Shown in pieces: positions 43,008-51,804 of a DNA stretch of 64,000 nt. The stretch's first letter is position 1. Each line of letters opens with the position of its first letter. The notes beneath the pieces are model-generated. The model was not told the DNA's origin and did no database searches. It saw only the letters and a list, made by a program, of their open reading frames with translations. A program made the position numbers and the translations under genes. The DNA is from DATKRB01 sp036501425. Lineage in GTDB: Bacteria; Actinomycetota; Acidimicrobiia; Acidimicrobiales; RAAP-2. Location: NCBI GenBank assembly GCA_036501425.1, contig DASYAI010000077.1, positions 1 to 64,000 of the forward strand, given 5' to 3'.

Positions 43008-43853
43008 CTACGCCGCCTGGTGGGCGCCGGTGACGTCGACGTCGATCGACAGCGCCGCCAGTGCCTCCTCCTCGGCCCGGCGGACCCGGCGGACCCCGAC
43101 GCCCAGGCGCTCGGCGGTCGCCTGCAGCGACGACGGGGAGTCGCCGTCGAAGCCGAAGCGCAGGCGCAGCACGTCCCGCTGGAGATCCGGTAGCCGATCC
43201 ACCGCTCCTCGCACCCGGTCCATCACCAGGGTCTGGTCGACGTCAGACACCCAGTCCTCGTCGTCCGGCGCCACCAGGTCACCCAGTGAGGTGGTCGAGT
43301 CCGACGCGGCCGGCTGGTCCAGGCTCGCCGCCACCCTCGCCAAGCCCTCGAGATCCTGGCGCTCGGCGGCGGTCATGCCGGTGGCCTGGTCGAGCTCGGC
43401 CTCGGTCGGGGCTCGTCCCAGCTGCCCGGCCAGCTCCGCCGTCGTCGCGTCGAGTCGCTGGAGGTGCTCACCCACCTCGAGCGGGATGCGGATGGTCCGA
43501 CCGTGCTGCTGGACGGCCCGCTGCAGCGCCTGGCGGATCCACCAGGTGGCGTAGGTCGAGAACCGGAAACCACGCTCCCAGTCGAACTTCTCGACCGCCC
43601 GCAGCAAGCCGAATGTCCCCTCCTGAACGAGGTCGCTCAGGTCGACGCCCCGGTCCTGGTAACGGCGGGCCCAGTGGACGACCAGCCGCAGGTTGGCCGC
43701 CACCATCTGGTTCCGGGCGTCGAGATCGCCCTTGGCCACCAGCTTGGCCAGCTCGATCTGCTGCTCGTGGTCCGGCATGGGGTAGCGGTCCAGGTCCCGC
43801 AGCAGAAGGCCCAGGCTGTCGGAGGCACCCATGGTGGATCTGTTCGTGCTCAT
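43008..43853 (-). CDS. RNA polymerase sigma factor, group 2 sigma-70
   Basis: 281 aa. Lacks region 1.1 but has region 1.2 (SLGLLLRDLDRYP), 2.1-2.4 (NLRLVVHWARRYQDRGVDLSDLVQEG, then GFRFSTYATWWIRQALQRAV), 3 and 4. The -10 recognition part is close to principal sigma factors, while region 4 (PSSLQATAERLGVGVRRVRRAEEEAL) is diverged, so this is probably a stress or stationary-phase sigma rather than the housekeeping one. On the minus strand GGGTAT (43943-43938) with GTTG 13 bp upstream hints at a SigB/SigF-like promoter; weak. Confidence 0.9.
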   Translation of the reverse strand: MSTNRSTMGASDSLGLLLRDLDRYPMPDHEQQIELAKLVAKGDLDARNQMVAANLRLVVHWARRYQDRGVDLSDLVQEGTFGLLRAVEKFDWERGFRFSTYATWWIRQALQRAVQQHGRTIRIPLEVGEHLQRLDATTAELAGQLGRAPTEAELDQATGMTAAERQDLEGLARVAASLDQPAASDSTTSLGDLVAPDDEDWVSDVDQTLVMDRVRGAVDRLPDLQRDVLRLRFGFDGDSPSSLQATAERLGVGVRRVRRAEEEALAALSIDVDVTGAHQAA

Positions 43854-44237
43854 CGGCTCACCGGTCCATTCGAGAGAGAATTCGGGGCTCCGGCAGTCTT
43901 CCCGCGAACACCCCTTTGGGCGACCTTCGGCTCCTCCATACCCATCTGCAGGGCTACAACGCCATCGCGGAGCCCGGCATTCCGCATCGCGGCGTCATCC
44001 CGGCGACGTCCCGGCCTCATCCCGATCAGCGCCTCGGTGCCGCCCCCGCCAGCGCCGCGGCGAGGCCGCACCGGCCCTCGGGGCCCGTCCGGGCGTCGGC
44101 GCCACGCTCCCGGGGCCGCGCGGCCGGGCTTGCGGGCCGCCGCCGCCCGGTGTTCTTCTGGACGCCCATGGACACGCTCCGCAACGGTTGGGTCCCGGGC
44201 AGCCCCCGGCACGCTCCGCCACCGAGGCGGGCGATCC
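43854..44237. other. 384-bp spacer between sigma and phosphatase genes
   Basis: Divergent promoter region. It holds the possible GTTG-N13-GGGTAT promoter of the sigma gene on the minus strand. Open frames on both strands are Arg/Pro/Gly-rich with no domain-like sequence, so I call no gene here. Confidence 0.45.
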
Positions 44238-44828
44238 GTGGCTGAACAGCGGCCGCGGCTCGTCATGGTCCGTCACGGAGAGACCGAGTGGAGCCGGGAC
44301 GGCCGGCACACCGGACGGACCGACCTTCCGCTGGCCGGCAGCGGTCTGGCGCAGGCCCGGGCGATCGGCCGTCGGCTGGCCGGCCAACGCTTCGCCCTGG
44401 TGTTGAGCAGCCCTCTGGTACGCGCCGCGGAGACCTGCCGGCTGGCGGGGTTCGGTGAGGCGGCGGTCCTGGACGAGGACCTCCTCGAGTGGGACTACGG
44501 CAGCTACGAGGGCCTGACCACGGCAACCATCCGCGAGACCCGGCCCGGCTGGACCCTGTGGGAGGACGGCGTGCCCGACGGCGAGAGCCCGGGGGAGGTG
44601 GGACGACGCGCCGACCGGATCATCGCCCGGGTCCGCGAGCTCGACGGCGATGCGCTGTGCTTCGCCCACGGCCACGTGCTGCGAGTGGTGGCCGCCCGCT
44701 GGGTGGGCCTGCCGGCCGTCGGGGGGAGGGTGCTGGCCCTCGATGCGGCGGCGACCGGGGTCGCCGGCTGGGAGCGCGAGGTCCCGGTTATCGAGCGGTG
44801 GAACGAGCCGGCCGAGCAGACCCGTTGA
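44238..44828 (+). CDS. Histidine phosphatase family protein
   Basis: 196 aa. Phosphoglycerate mutase-like fold with the catalytic RHGE (LVMVRHGETEWSRDGRHTG), DYGSYEGLTT and the second His in FAHGHVLRVVAARW. Probably a phosphatase of a small metabolite. The GTG at 44238 is the best start. Its 3' end overlaps the convergent Rrf2 gene by 41 bp. Confidence 0.9.
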   Translation: MAEQRPRLVMVRHGETEWSRDGRHTGRTDLPLAGSGLAQARAIGRRLAGQRFALVLSSPLVRAAETCRLAGFGEAAVLDEDLLEWDYGSYEGLTTATIRETRPGWTLWEDGVPDGESPGEVGRRADRIIARVRELDGDALCFAHGHVLRVVAARWVGLPAVGGRVLALDAAATGVAGWEREVPVIERWNEPAEQTR

Positions 44829-45348
44829 TCGTCGCCGCCCGGGGGCGGGGTCCTGTGGGTACCCGGGCGCTCGTGAGGACCGGGCGCTCCGCCGTGCCCG
44901 GGACCTGCCGGGCCTTGGGTTCCGGCGATCCCCCGCGGGCCCGGACCACCATGTCGTCGAGGGTGAAGGACTGGAGGTGGGTCCGGATGGTCTCGCCCAC
45001 CTCCGCCCACAGGGCCAGCAGCACACATTGTCCCTCGTGGTCGCACGCCCCGTCGGTGTGGGGCTCGCCGAAGTCGCCGGCGACGATCGGGCCGTCGACG
45101 GCCGAGACGATCTGGGCGAGGGTGATCGCGGCCGGGTCGCGGGCGAGGACGTAGCCACCGCCGACGCCCCGCTTGGAGCGGACCAACCCGGCGCCCTTCA
45201 GCGCCAGCAGGATCTGCTCGAGGTAGGGCTGCGGCAGCCCGGTGCGCTCGGCGATGTCGCGCACCGAGGTAGGAGTCGTCTGGGCCCCGTGGAGCGCCAG
45301 CGACAGCAGCGCTCGACTGGCATAGTCGCCGCGGGTGGAGACCTTCAC
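44788..45348 (-). CDS. Rrf2-family transcriptional regulator
   Basis: 186 aa. Winged-helix start MKVSTRGDYASRALLSLAL, recognition region SVRDIAERTGLPQPYLEQILLAL, GLVRSKRGVGGGYVLAR. The cluster-binding loop has only two cysteines (GACDHEGQCVLLALW), where classical IscR/NsrR members have three, so an iron-sulfur cluster is possible but atypical. The C-terminal 40 residues look disordered. GTG at 45348, with TAGCAT 8 nt upstream. It overlaps the convergent phosphatase gene. Confidence 0.9.
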   Translation of the reverse strand: MKVSTRGDYASRALLSLALHGAQTTPTSVRDIAERTGLPQPYLEQILLALKGAGLVRSKRGVGGGYVLARDPAAITLAQIVSAVDGPIVAGDFGEPHTDGACDHEGQCVLLALWAEVGETIRTHLQSFTLDDMVVRARGGSPEPKARQVPGTAERPVLTSARVPTGPRPRAATINGSARPARSTAR

Positions 45349-45356
45349 GCGATCCG

Positions 45357-45362
45357 ATGCTA
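45357..45362 (-). promoter_or_regulatory. Candidate -10 box for leaderless Rrf2 gene
   Basis: Minus-strand TAGCAT ends 8 nt before the GTG at 45348. Confidence 0.45.
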
Positions 45363-45470
45363 CTGCTCGACGCCCACAACGCCGCGACCGAGGCGCCGGA
45401 GGCCTCGGACGAGGGCGACCGGCACGCGCCGTTGCACCGCCGGCGAGGGCGGGAGAGACCGCCGGCGTCG

Positions 45471-45476
45471 TAGGGT
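45471..45476 (+). promoter_or_regulatory. Candidate -10 box for leaderless phosphodiesterase gene
   Basis: TAGGGT ends 6 nt before the GTG at 45483. Confidence 0.45.
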
Positions 45477-45482
45477 GACGGC

Positions 45483-46607
45483 GTGAGCCGCGCTCCCGAG
45501 CCCGTGTTGCCGGATTTCGCCGGGGCTTGCCTCACCAACGTGGTCCCGGCGCTGCTCGGGGCCCTGGGCGGCCCGTCTCCGGCCGCCGACTGGCTTCCCC
45601 CCACCGTCACCGGTGCCCGCCAGATCGTGCTGCTGGTGCTCGACGGGTTGGGGGCGGAGCAGCTCGCCGAACGGTCGGCGGTCGCGCCGACGTTGAGCAG
45701 CGGGGGGTCGGGACTGGCGACCTCGGTGGCGCCGAGCACCACTGCGGCGGCGATGACCAGCCTGGTCACCGGCTTGCCACCGGCAGTGCACGGAATCGTG
45801 GGCTACCGCATCGCCCTCGACGGCCAGCTGCTCAACGTCCTGCGGTGGCAGCTCGACGGGCGGGACGCCAGGCGCCTGCTCCCGCCCGCCCGTTTCCAGC
45901 ACTTCGACGCCTTCCCCGGCGCCGCCGGGGTGGTCCCGGTGGTCTCGCGGGCCGACTACGCCGCGACGGGGTTCTCGGCGGCCCATCTCGGTCGGTCGGA
46001 GCTGCACGGCTGGCACGTCCCGTCCAGCATTCCCCTCGAAGTCCGCCGGCTGCTCGGGCGGGGCGACCCGTTCGTCTACGCGTACTACGACGCCCTCGAC
46101 CGGGTGGCGCACGCGACCGGGCTCGGGGAGCACTACCGCCACGAGCTGCTCGCCGCCGATCGCCTGGTGGCCGACGTGCTCGAGGTCCTGCCCCCAGGGG
46201 CGGCGCTGGTCGTGACGGCCGATCACGGGCAGGTCGACGTCGGCCCCCGGGTCGAGGTCCTCGAGGGGGACCTGATGGAGCCGGTCGTGCTCATGTCCGG
46301 CGAGGGCCGCTTCCGTTGGCTCCACGTCCGGCCCGGAGCGGCGCAGGACGTGGCCCAGGCGGCGGAGGACACCTACGGCGACCTGGCCTGGGTGCGCACC
46401 CGCGACCAGGTGATCGAGGAGCAGTGGCTGGGTGGCGAGCCCGTCCCCGCGGTGATGGACCGGCTGGGCGACGTGGCGCTGGTCCCGTTCGAGCCGACCG
46501 CGTTCATGGACCCGGCCGACACGGGCGAGCTCCGGCTGGTCGCCCGGCACGGCTCGCTGACCGCCGCCGAGATGACCGTCCCCCTGCTCGCCTGGTCGGC
46601 GCCCTGA
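45483..46607 (+). CDS. Alkaline phosphatase-superfamily nucleotide pyrophosphatase/phosphodiesterase
   Basis: 374 aa. Metal-binding motifs of the superfamily: LLVLDGLGAEQL (first Asp), PSTTAAAMTSLVTGLPPAVHGIVGY with the likely Thr nucleophile, YAYYDALDRVAHATG, and VVTADHGQVDVG. No clear signal peptide, so probably cytoplasmic. Substrate may be a nucleotide or phosphodiester; it cannot be fixed from sequence. It stands alone between the Rrf2 and Bpa genes. Confidence 0.85.
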   Translation: MSRAPEPVLPDFAGACLTNVVPALLGALGGPSPAADWLPPTVTGARQIVLLVLDGLGAEQLAERSAVAPTLSSGGSGLATSVAPSTTAAAMTSLVTGLPPAVHGIVGYRIALDGQLLNVLRWQLDGRDARRLLPPARFQHFDAFPGAAGVVPVVSRADYAATGFSAAHLGRSELHGWHVPSSIPLEVRRLLGRGDPFVYAYYDALDRVAHATGLGEHYRHELLAADRLVADVLEVLPPGAALVVTADHGQVDVGPRVEVLEGDLMEPVVLMSGEGRFRWLHVRPGAAQDVAQAAEDTYGDLAWVRTRDQVIEEQWLGGEPVPAVMDRLGDVALVPFEPTAFMDPADTGELRLVARHGSLTAAEMTVPLLAWSAP

Positions 46608-46662
46608 GCAGCGACTCGGACCGGGACGGTTGCTCGGCCGCGGCCGGTGGCATCATCGTCTG

Positions 46663-47217
46663 ATGGCAACCGATCCACAGAACGACGGCGTGCCCGGGAT
46701 CCCGGCCGGGCAGCAACCCCAGGGCGGCGTGGCGCCGGACGAGGTCCTTCCGGCGCTGCACGTGGGCCCCCAGGGACCCTCCTCGGACGCCGACCCGGCC
46801 GAGGAGAACCGGGGCGAGTCGATCGAGCAGCCCGGCAAGGTCATGCGCATCGGCTCGATGGTCAAGCAGCTCCTCGAGGAAGTTCGTCAGGCGCCCCTCG
46901 ACGACGCGGGACGCTCGCGCCTGCGCGAGATCTACGAGCAGTCGGTCCGCGAGCTGTCGAGCGGTCTGTCGGCCGATCTGGTGGCCGAGCTCGAACGGAT
47001 GGCGATGCCCTTCGACGACGACGCCCCGACCGAGTCGGAGCTTCGGATCGCCCAGGCGCAGCTGGTGGGCTGGCTCGAAGGCCTCTTCCACGGGATCCAG
47101 GCGACCCTGGTGGCTCAGCAGATGGCTGCCCGGGCCCAGCTCGAGGAGATGCGCCAGCGAGGCCTTCCGCCGGGGCGCCCGGAGAGCACTCAGACCCGGC
47201 CCGGCACCTACCTGTGA
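46663..47217 (+). CDS. bpa: Bacterial proteasome activator (Bpa/PafE)
   Basis: 184 aa. A disordered first 55 residues are followed by a four-helix bundle (about 60-165: MVKQLLEEVRQAPLDDAGRSRLREIYEQS, quoted here only by its start MVKQLLEEVRQAPLDD; then WLEGLFHGIQATLVAQQMAARAQL). It ends GTYL, matching the GQYL-type C-terminus of Bpa that docks into the 20S proteasome and opens its gate without ATP. The presence of Bpa implies that a 20S proteasome is encoded elsewhere in the genome. ATG at 46663. Confidence 0.9.
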   Translation: MATDPQNDGVPGIPAGQQPQGGVAPDEVLPALHVGPQGPSSDADPAEENRGESIEQPGKVMRIGSMVKQLLEEVRQAPLDDAGRSRLREIYEQSVRELSSGLSADLVAELERMAMPFDDDAPTESELRIAQAQLVGWLEGLFHGIQATLVAQQMAARAQLEEMRQRGLPPGRPESTQTRPGTYL

Positions 47218-47250
47218 GACCGGGCGCGCCCCTCGGCCCCTGAAAACCGG

Positions 47251-47320
47251 CGCCCGGTGGCGGTGGTCGCTGAAGTCCGGCGCCCGGTGGCGGTGGTCGC
47301 TGAAGTCCGGCGCCCGGTGG
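47251..47320. repeat. 30-bp tandem repeat, about 2.3 copies
   Basis: The unit starting CGCCCGGTGGCGGTGGTCGC is repeated exactly at 47251-47280 and 47281-47310, with ten bases of a third copy to 47320. It lies between convergent bpa and the cyclase gene. Confidence 0.92.
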
Positions 47321-47322
47321 GC

Positions 47323-48012
47323 TCAGAGGAGCGGCGTGCGGAGGCTGCCGAACTCGTCGGAGGGCGGGGCGGGCCGGCGTTCCCAGGTGTCCCGGCAGCT
47401 GTCGGCGCAGAACCAGACCTCGTTGCCCAGCGGGTCCACCGCCACCGCCTCGGCCACCTCGGCGGTCAACGGGATGCCGCACACGGGATCGGGCACCGTC
47501 GGCCCGGCGATCTTGCGCATGACGAGCGTGGCCACCGACAGCGGCCGCTCGAGTCCCCGGAGGGCGATGTCCTGGGGGTCGACCGAGGCGCCCCAGCGGG
47601 GAAGGCTCGGGACCATGGACGCGTCGGTGAGCAGCTGCTCGCCCTCCGCCTGGTCGCAGAGGCGGGCGGCGACGTTCACCGGGTGCCCGATGTAGTCGTC
47701 GCCCTCCAGCAGGATGACCTCGCCGGAGGAGATGCCGGTACGCACGGCGAACCGCTCGCTCGGGGTGCGGGCCTCCTCGATCGCCCAGTGCATCTCGAGC
47801 GCCGCCCCGAGCAGCGGGGTGGGGTCCACCCCGACGAGCATGGCGCCGTCGCCCAGCCACTTGGCGATCCGCACCCCGCGTCGCGAGCAGATCTCGCGGA
47901 GCACGGTCCGGAACGAGGTCAGGACCCGGACCGCCCGCTCGTCGCCCTCGGTCTCGGTGAGGGTGGTGAAGCCGGAGAGATCGGTGAAGGCGAAGGACCG
48001 GATGACGCGCAC
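47323..48012 (-). CDS. Class III nucleotidyl cyclase fused to a YHS domain
   Basis: 229 aa from the GTG at 48012. The cyclase homology domain (about 1-155) has the metal Asp in FAFTDLSGFTTL, KWLGDGAMLVG with substrate Lys and second Asp, and YIGHPVNVAARLCDQ with the transition-state Asn and Arg, so it should be active. The C-terminus (about 178-218: DPVCGIPL ... VWFCADSCRDTWERRP) is a YHS domain with three cysteines, associated with metal binding. The combination suggests metal- or redox-sensitive control of cAMP or cGMP. No membrane segment. A palindrome CACGATCGTG lies 2 nt upstream of the start. Confidence 0.82.
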   Translation of the reverse strand: MRVIRSFAFTDLSGFTTLTETEGDERAVRVLTSFRTVLREICSRRGVRIAKWLGDGAMLVGVDPTPLLGAALEMHWAIEEARTPSERFAVRTGISSGEVILLEGDDYIGHPVNVAARLCDQAEGEQLLTDASMVPSLPRWGASVDPQDIALRGLERPLSVATLVMRKIAGPTVPDPVCGIPLTAEVAEAVAVDPLGNEVWFCADSCRDTWERRPAPPSDEFGSLRTPLL

Positions 48013-48139
48013 CGCACGATCGTGGCACGTCGGCGGTGGCCCCAGCTCACTGGTAACGTCGGCGGCGGGCCGGAACCACACAGATGTAACTCGTCCACAG
48101 GGTGTGGAGAACCCTGCGGACGCCCGGAGGAGGGCGAGA

Positions 48140-51100
48140 TTGTCAGCTCGGTCGTTCACGCACCTGCACACCCACACCGAGTTCTCGATGCTCGACGGCG
48201 CGGCACGGGTCGGCGATCTGGTGAAGGCGGCAGCCGAGGACGGCCAGCCGGCCCTGGGGATCACCGACCACGGCAACATGTACGGCGTCCTCGACTTCTA
48301 CAAGGCCTGCCGGGGCGCCGGCATCAACCCGGTGATCGGGACCGAGGCGTACATGGCCGCCGACTCGCGCTTCGAGCGCCCGGTGCGCCGGGGGAAGGTC
48401 GACGACACCGGCGGTGACGTCGAGGGTGGGCAGAAGCTCTACTACCACCTCACGCTGCTCGCCGAGACGACCGCTGGCTACCGGAACCTGTTGAAGCTGT
48501 CGTCGGCGGCGTACCTCGAGGGCTACTACTACAAGCCCCGGGTCGACTGGGAGCTCCTCGCGCGCCACCACGAGGGCATCATCGCCACGACCGGCTGCCT
48601 GGGCGGCGTGGTGCTGCAGGCCCTGCTGGCCGGCGACGTGGAGGGGGCCACCGAGCGCGCCGCCCGGCTGCAGGACATCTTCGGTCACGACTGTCTTTTC
48701 GTCGAGCTGCAGGACCACGGGATCGCCGCCCAGCGGCAGACCAATCCCCAGCTGGTGGAGATCGCCCGGCGGATCGGCGCCCCCCTGCTGGCCACCAACG
48801 ACAGCCACTACACCCACCGCGAGGACTCGGTGGCCCACGACGCCCTGCTCTGTGTGCAGACCGGCGCCACCATCGACGATCCCAAGCGCTTCAAGTTCGA
48901 AGGGACCGAGCACTATCTGAAGACCGCGGCCGAGATGCGCCACCTCTTCGGCGAGCTGCCCGAGGCCTGCGATAGCACCTTGCTGATCGCCGAGCGGGCG
49001 CGGGTCGACCTCGAGCTGGGCAAGCCGAGCCTGCCCGAGTTTCCGGTTCCCGAGCGAATCACCGGAGCCTCCTACGAGGAGCGGGCCAGCACGTACCTGC
49101 GCGAGCTGACCCTGCAGGGAGCCCGCGAGCGCTACGGCGACGTCATGTCTGACGAGGTGCAGGCCCGACTCGACTTCGAGTTGGGCGTCATCGGGGACAT
49201 GGGCTTCGCCGCCTACTTTCTGGTGGTGTGGGACCTGATCCGCTACGCCCGCGAGTCGGGGATCCGGGTCGGCCCGGGGCGCGGCTCGGCGGCCGGCTGC
49301 TGCGTGGCCTACTGCCTGCGCATCGTCGATATCGATCCCATCCGCTACGACCTGCTCTTCGAGCGCTTCCTCAACCCGGGCCGCAAGCAGATGCCCGACA
49401 TCGACATGGACTTCGACGAGCGCTTCCGGGGGGAGATGATCCGCTACGCCGCCGAGCGCTACGGGAGCGATCGGGTGGCGCAGATCGTGACCTTCTCCAC
49501 CATCAAGGCCCGGGCCGCGGTACGCGACGCCGCCCGGGTGCTGGGCTTCCCGTACCTGGTGGGGGACCGGGTGGCCAAGGCGATGCCCCCGCTGGTCATG
49601 GGTCGCGACACCCCTTTGTGGGCGTGTCTCGACAAGAGCGAGGGTCACGAGGACGGCTACGCCGCCGCCGGCGAGCTGCGGACCATGTACGAGCAGGATC
49701 CCGACGTGCGCCAGGTCATCGACGTGGCGAAGGGGCTCGAGGGCCTGCGCCGCCAGGACGGCATCCACGCCGCCGCCGTGGTGATCACCAAGGATCCGCT
49801 CACCGAGTACGTCCCGGTGCAGCGCAAGCCCGACGCCGGCGGGCGGGCCGAGGACGCCCCCATCGTCACCCAGTACGAGATGCACGGGGTCGAGGAGCTG
49901 GGCCTGCTGAAGATGGACTTCCTCGGCCTGCGCAACCTCTCGGTGATCGAGCGGGCCCTCGACCTGATCGAGGCCAGCTCGGGCCGGCGCCCGGACATCG
50001 ACAACCTCGACCTGAACGACGCCGCGACCTTCGAGATGCTTCGCCGGGCCGACTCGGTGGGCGTGTTCCAGCTGGAGGGGGGGGCCATGCGCCAGACCCT
50101 GCGCTCGCTGGCGCCGACCAGCTTCGACGACGTCGCGGCGCTGGTGGCTCTCTACCGGCCCGGGCCCATGGCGGCGAACATGCACCGCGACTACCCCGAG
50201 CTGAAGAACGGCCGCAAGACGCTCACCTACCTGCACCCCGACCTCGAGCCCAACTTGAAGGACACCTACGGGCTCATGCTCTACCAGGAGTCGGTCATGC
50301 GGGTGGCCCAGAAGTTCGCCGGCTACTCGCTCGAGGAGGCGGACAACCTCCGCAAGGCGTGCGGCAAGAAGATCCGGGCCCTCATCGCCGCCGAGCGCGA
50401 GAAGTTCGTCGCCGGCTGCGCCGCCCAGGGGTATGGCGAGGAGCTCGGGACCACCCTGTTCGACATCATCGAGCCCTTCGCCGACTACGCCTTCGGCAAG
50501 TCCCACTCCTACGGCTACGGCCTGGTCGCCTACCAGACGGCCTGGCTGAAGGCCAACCACCCCGTCGAGTACATGGCCGCCCTGCTCACGTCGGTGAAGG
50601 ACAACAAGGACAAGACCGCCGTCTACCTGGGCGAGTGCCGCTCGATGGGCATCGAGGTGCTGGTACCCGACGTGAACCGGTCGGTGGCCGAGTTCGCTCC
50701 CCGCCCCGGGGGCGAGGGGTCCGCCCCGGGCATCGTCTTCGGCCTGGCCGCCATCCGAAACGTGGGCGAGGCGCTGGTCGAGCGGATCGTGGCCGAGCGG
50801 GAAGCTCACGGGCCGTTCGAGGACATCTACGACTTCTGCCGGCGGGTCGACCCGGCGGTGCTGAACAAGCGCACGATGGAGTCGCTGGCCAAGGCCGGGG
50901 CGTTCGATTCGCTCGGCCATCCCCGACAGGGCCTCTGTCTGGTGATCGACGAGATCGTCGACCGGACGATCGAGCGCCGCCGCGAGCACGACCTCGGCAT
51001 CGCCACCTTGTTCTCGTCCCTCGAGCCGGCCGACGACACCCCCGACGCCGGGCGATGGGAGGGGACCCGGGTGGCCGTCCCCGACACCGAGTTCGCCAAG

Positions 51101-51739
51101 TCCCAACGGCTGGCGTTCGAGAAGGAGATGCTGGGGCTCTACGTGAGCGACCATCCCCTGATGGGACTGCAGCCGGCGCTGGCCCGTCACACCGACTGCC
51201 TGCTGGCGGACCTGGTCGAGGCGGCGACGGCGGGACCCGACGCCGCCTACGCCCCGGAGGGGTCGGTACGGTCGGTCGGCGGCGTGGTCACCGAGATCCG
51301 TCGGACCACCACCAAGCGGGGCGAGTTGATGGCCCGCTTCGTCCTCGAGGACCTGCAGGCCTCCATGGAGGTCTTCGTGTTCCCCCGGGTGATGGCCGAC
51401 TTCGGGGCCCTGCTCGAGAACGACGCCATCGTGGTCGTCCGGGGCCGGGTCGACCTGCGCGAGGACCAGCCCAAGCTGGTGTGCATGGAGATCCGGCGAC
51501 CGGTCCTGGCGGTCGACGAGACCGCCGAGCTGCGACTCGCTCTGCCTCTGGTGGCGCTCACCGACGACACCGTCCACCGGCTGAAGGACATCCTGGTGGA
51601 GCACCCTGGGGGGTCCCCGGTCCTCTTGCAGCTGGGCTCCAAGGTGCTCCGGCTCCCGCCGCAGTTCAACGTCGACAGCCGCAACGGCCTGGTGGGAGAG
51701 CTCAAGGCGTTGCTCGGGGCCGGCGCGGTGGTGGTTTGA
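48140..51739 (+). CDS. dnaE: DNA polymerase III alpha subunit DnaE1
   Basis: 1199 aa. Replicative polymerase. A TTG start is chosen: GGAGGAGGG stands just upstream and the PHP motif FTHLHTHTEFSMLDG follows at residue 6. PHP domain (1-280), polymerase core with the catalytic acids in MPDIDMDFDERFRGEM and GPGRGSAAGCCVAYCL, the helix-hairpin-helix region, and a C-terminal OB fold (about 1020-1110). Length and order fit DnaE1. It is divergent from the cyclase-YHS gene. Confidence 0.97.
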   Translation: MSARSFTHLHTHTEFSMLDGAARVGDLVKAAAEDGQPALGITDHGNMYGVLDFYKACRGAGINPVIGTEAYMAADSRFERPVRRGKVDDTGGDVEGGQKLYYHLTLLAETTAGYRNLLKLSSAAYLEGYYYKPRVDWELLARHHEGIIATTGCLGGVVLQALLAGDVEGATERAARLQDIFGHDCLFVELQDHGIAAQRQTNPQLVEIARRIGAPLLATNDSHYTHREDSVAHDALLCVQTGATIDDPKRFKFEGTEHYLKTAAEMRHLFGELPEACDSTLLIAERARVDLELGKPSLPEFPVPERITGASYEERASTYLRELTLQGARERYGDVMSDEVQARLDFELGVIGDMGFAAYFLVVWDLIRYARESGIRVGPGRGSAAGCCVAYCLRIVDIDPIRYDLLFERFLNPGRKQMPDIDMDFDERFRGEMIRYAAERYGSDRVAQIVTFSTIKARAAVRDAARVLGFPYLVGDRVAKAMPPLVMGRDTPLWACLDKSEGHEDGYAAAGELRTMYEQDPDVRQVIDVAKGLEGLRRQDGIHAAAVVITKDPLTEYVPVQRKPDAGGRAEDAPIVTQYEMHGVEELGLLKMDFLGLRNLSVIERALDLIEASSGRRPDIDNLDLNDAATFEMLRRADSVGVFQLEGGAMRQTLRSLAPTSFDDVAALVALYRPGPMAANMHRDYPELKNGRKTLTYLHPDLEPNLKDTYGLMLYQESVMRVAQKFAGYSLEEADNLRKACGKKIRALIAAEREKFVAGCAAQGYGEELGTTLFDIIEPFADYAFGKSHSYGYGLVAYQTAWLKANHPVEYMAALLTSVKDNKDKTAVYLGECRSMGIEVLVPDVNRSVAEFAPRPGGEGSAPGIVFGLAAIRNVGEALVERIVAEREAHGPFEDIYDFCRRVDPAVLNKRTMESLAKAGAFDSLGHPRQGLCLVIDEIVDRTIERRREHDLGIATLFSSLEPADDTPDAGRWEGTRVAVPDTEFAKSQRLAFEKEMLGLYVSDHPLMGLQPALARHTDCLLADLVEAATAGPDAAYAPEGSVRSVGGVVTEIRRTTTKRGELMARFVLEDLQASMEVFVFPRVMADFGALLENDAIVVVRGRVDLREDQPKLVCMEIRRPVLAVDETAELRLALPLVALTDDTVHRLKDILVEHPGGSPVLLQLGSKVLRLPPQFNVDSRNGLVGELKALLGAGAVVV

Positions 51740-51769
51740 GCCTCGGGGGTCCGGCTCTGGGGGCCGGGT

Positions 51770-51798
51770 AGGACAGGGTTGCACCCGGCCGGTAGAAT
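51770..51798 (+). promoter_or_regulatory. Promoter of a leaderless hypothetical gene
   Basis: AGGACA (51770-51775), 17 bp, TAGAAT (51793-51798); the -10 ends 6 nt before the ATG at 51805, so the transcript should start at the ATG. Confidence 0.5.
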
Positions 51799-51804
51799 TG
51801 CGCC

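Noticed and set aside
43850..44266. 138-codon minus-strand frame in the sigma/phosphatase spacer
   Set aside because: Mostly Arg, Gly, Pro and Ala without pattern, and it would overlap the starts of both flanking genes.
48143..51784. 1213-codon open frame opposite dnaE
   Set aside because: Composition is His/Gly/Arg/Leu-rich without motifs, and the plus strand encodes full-length DnaE.
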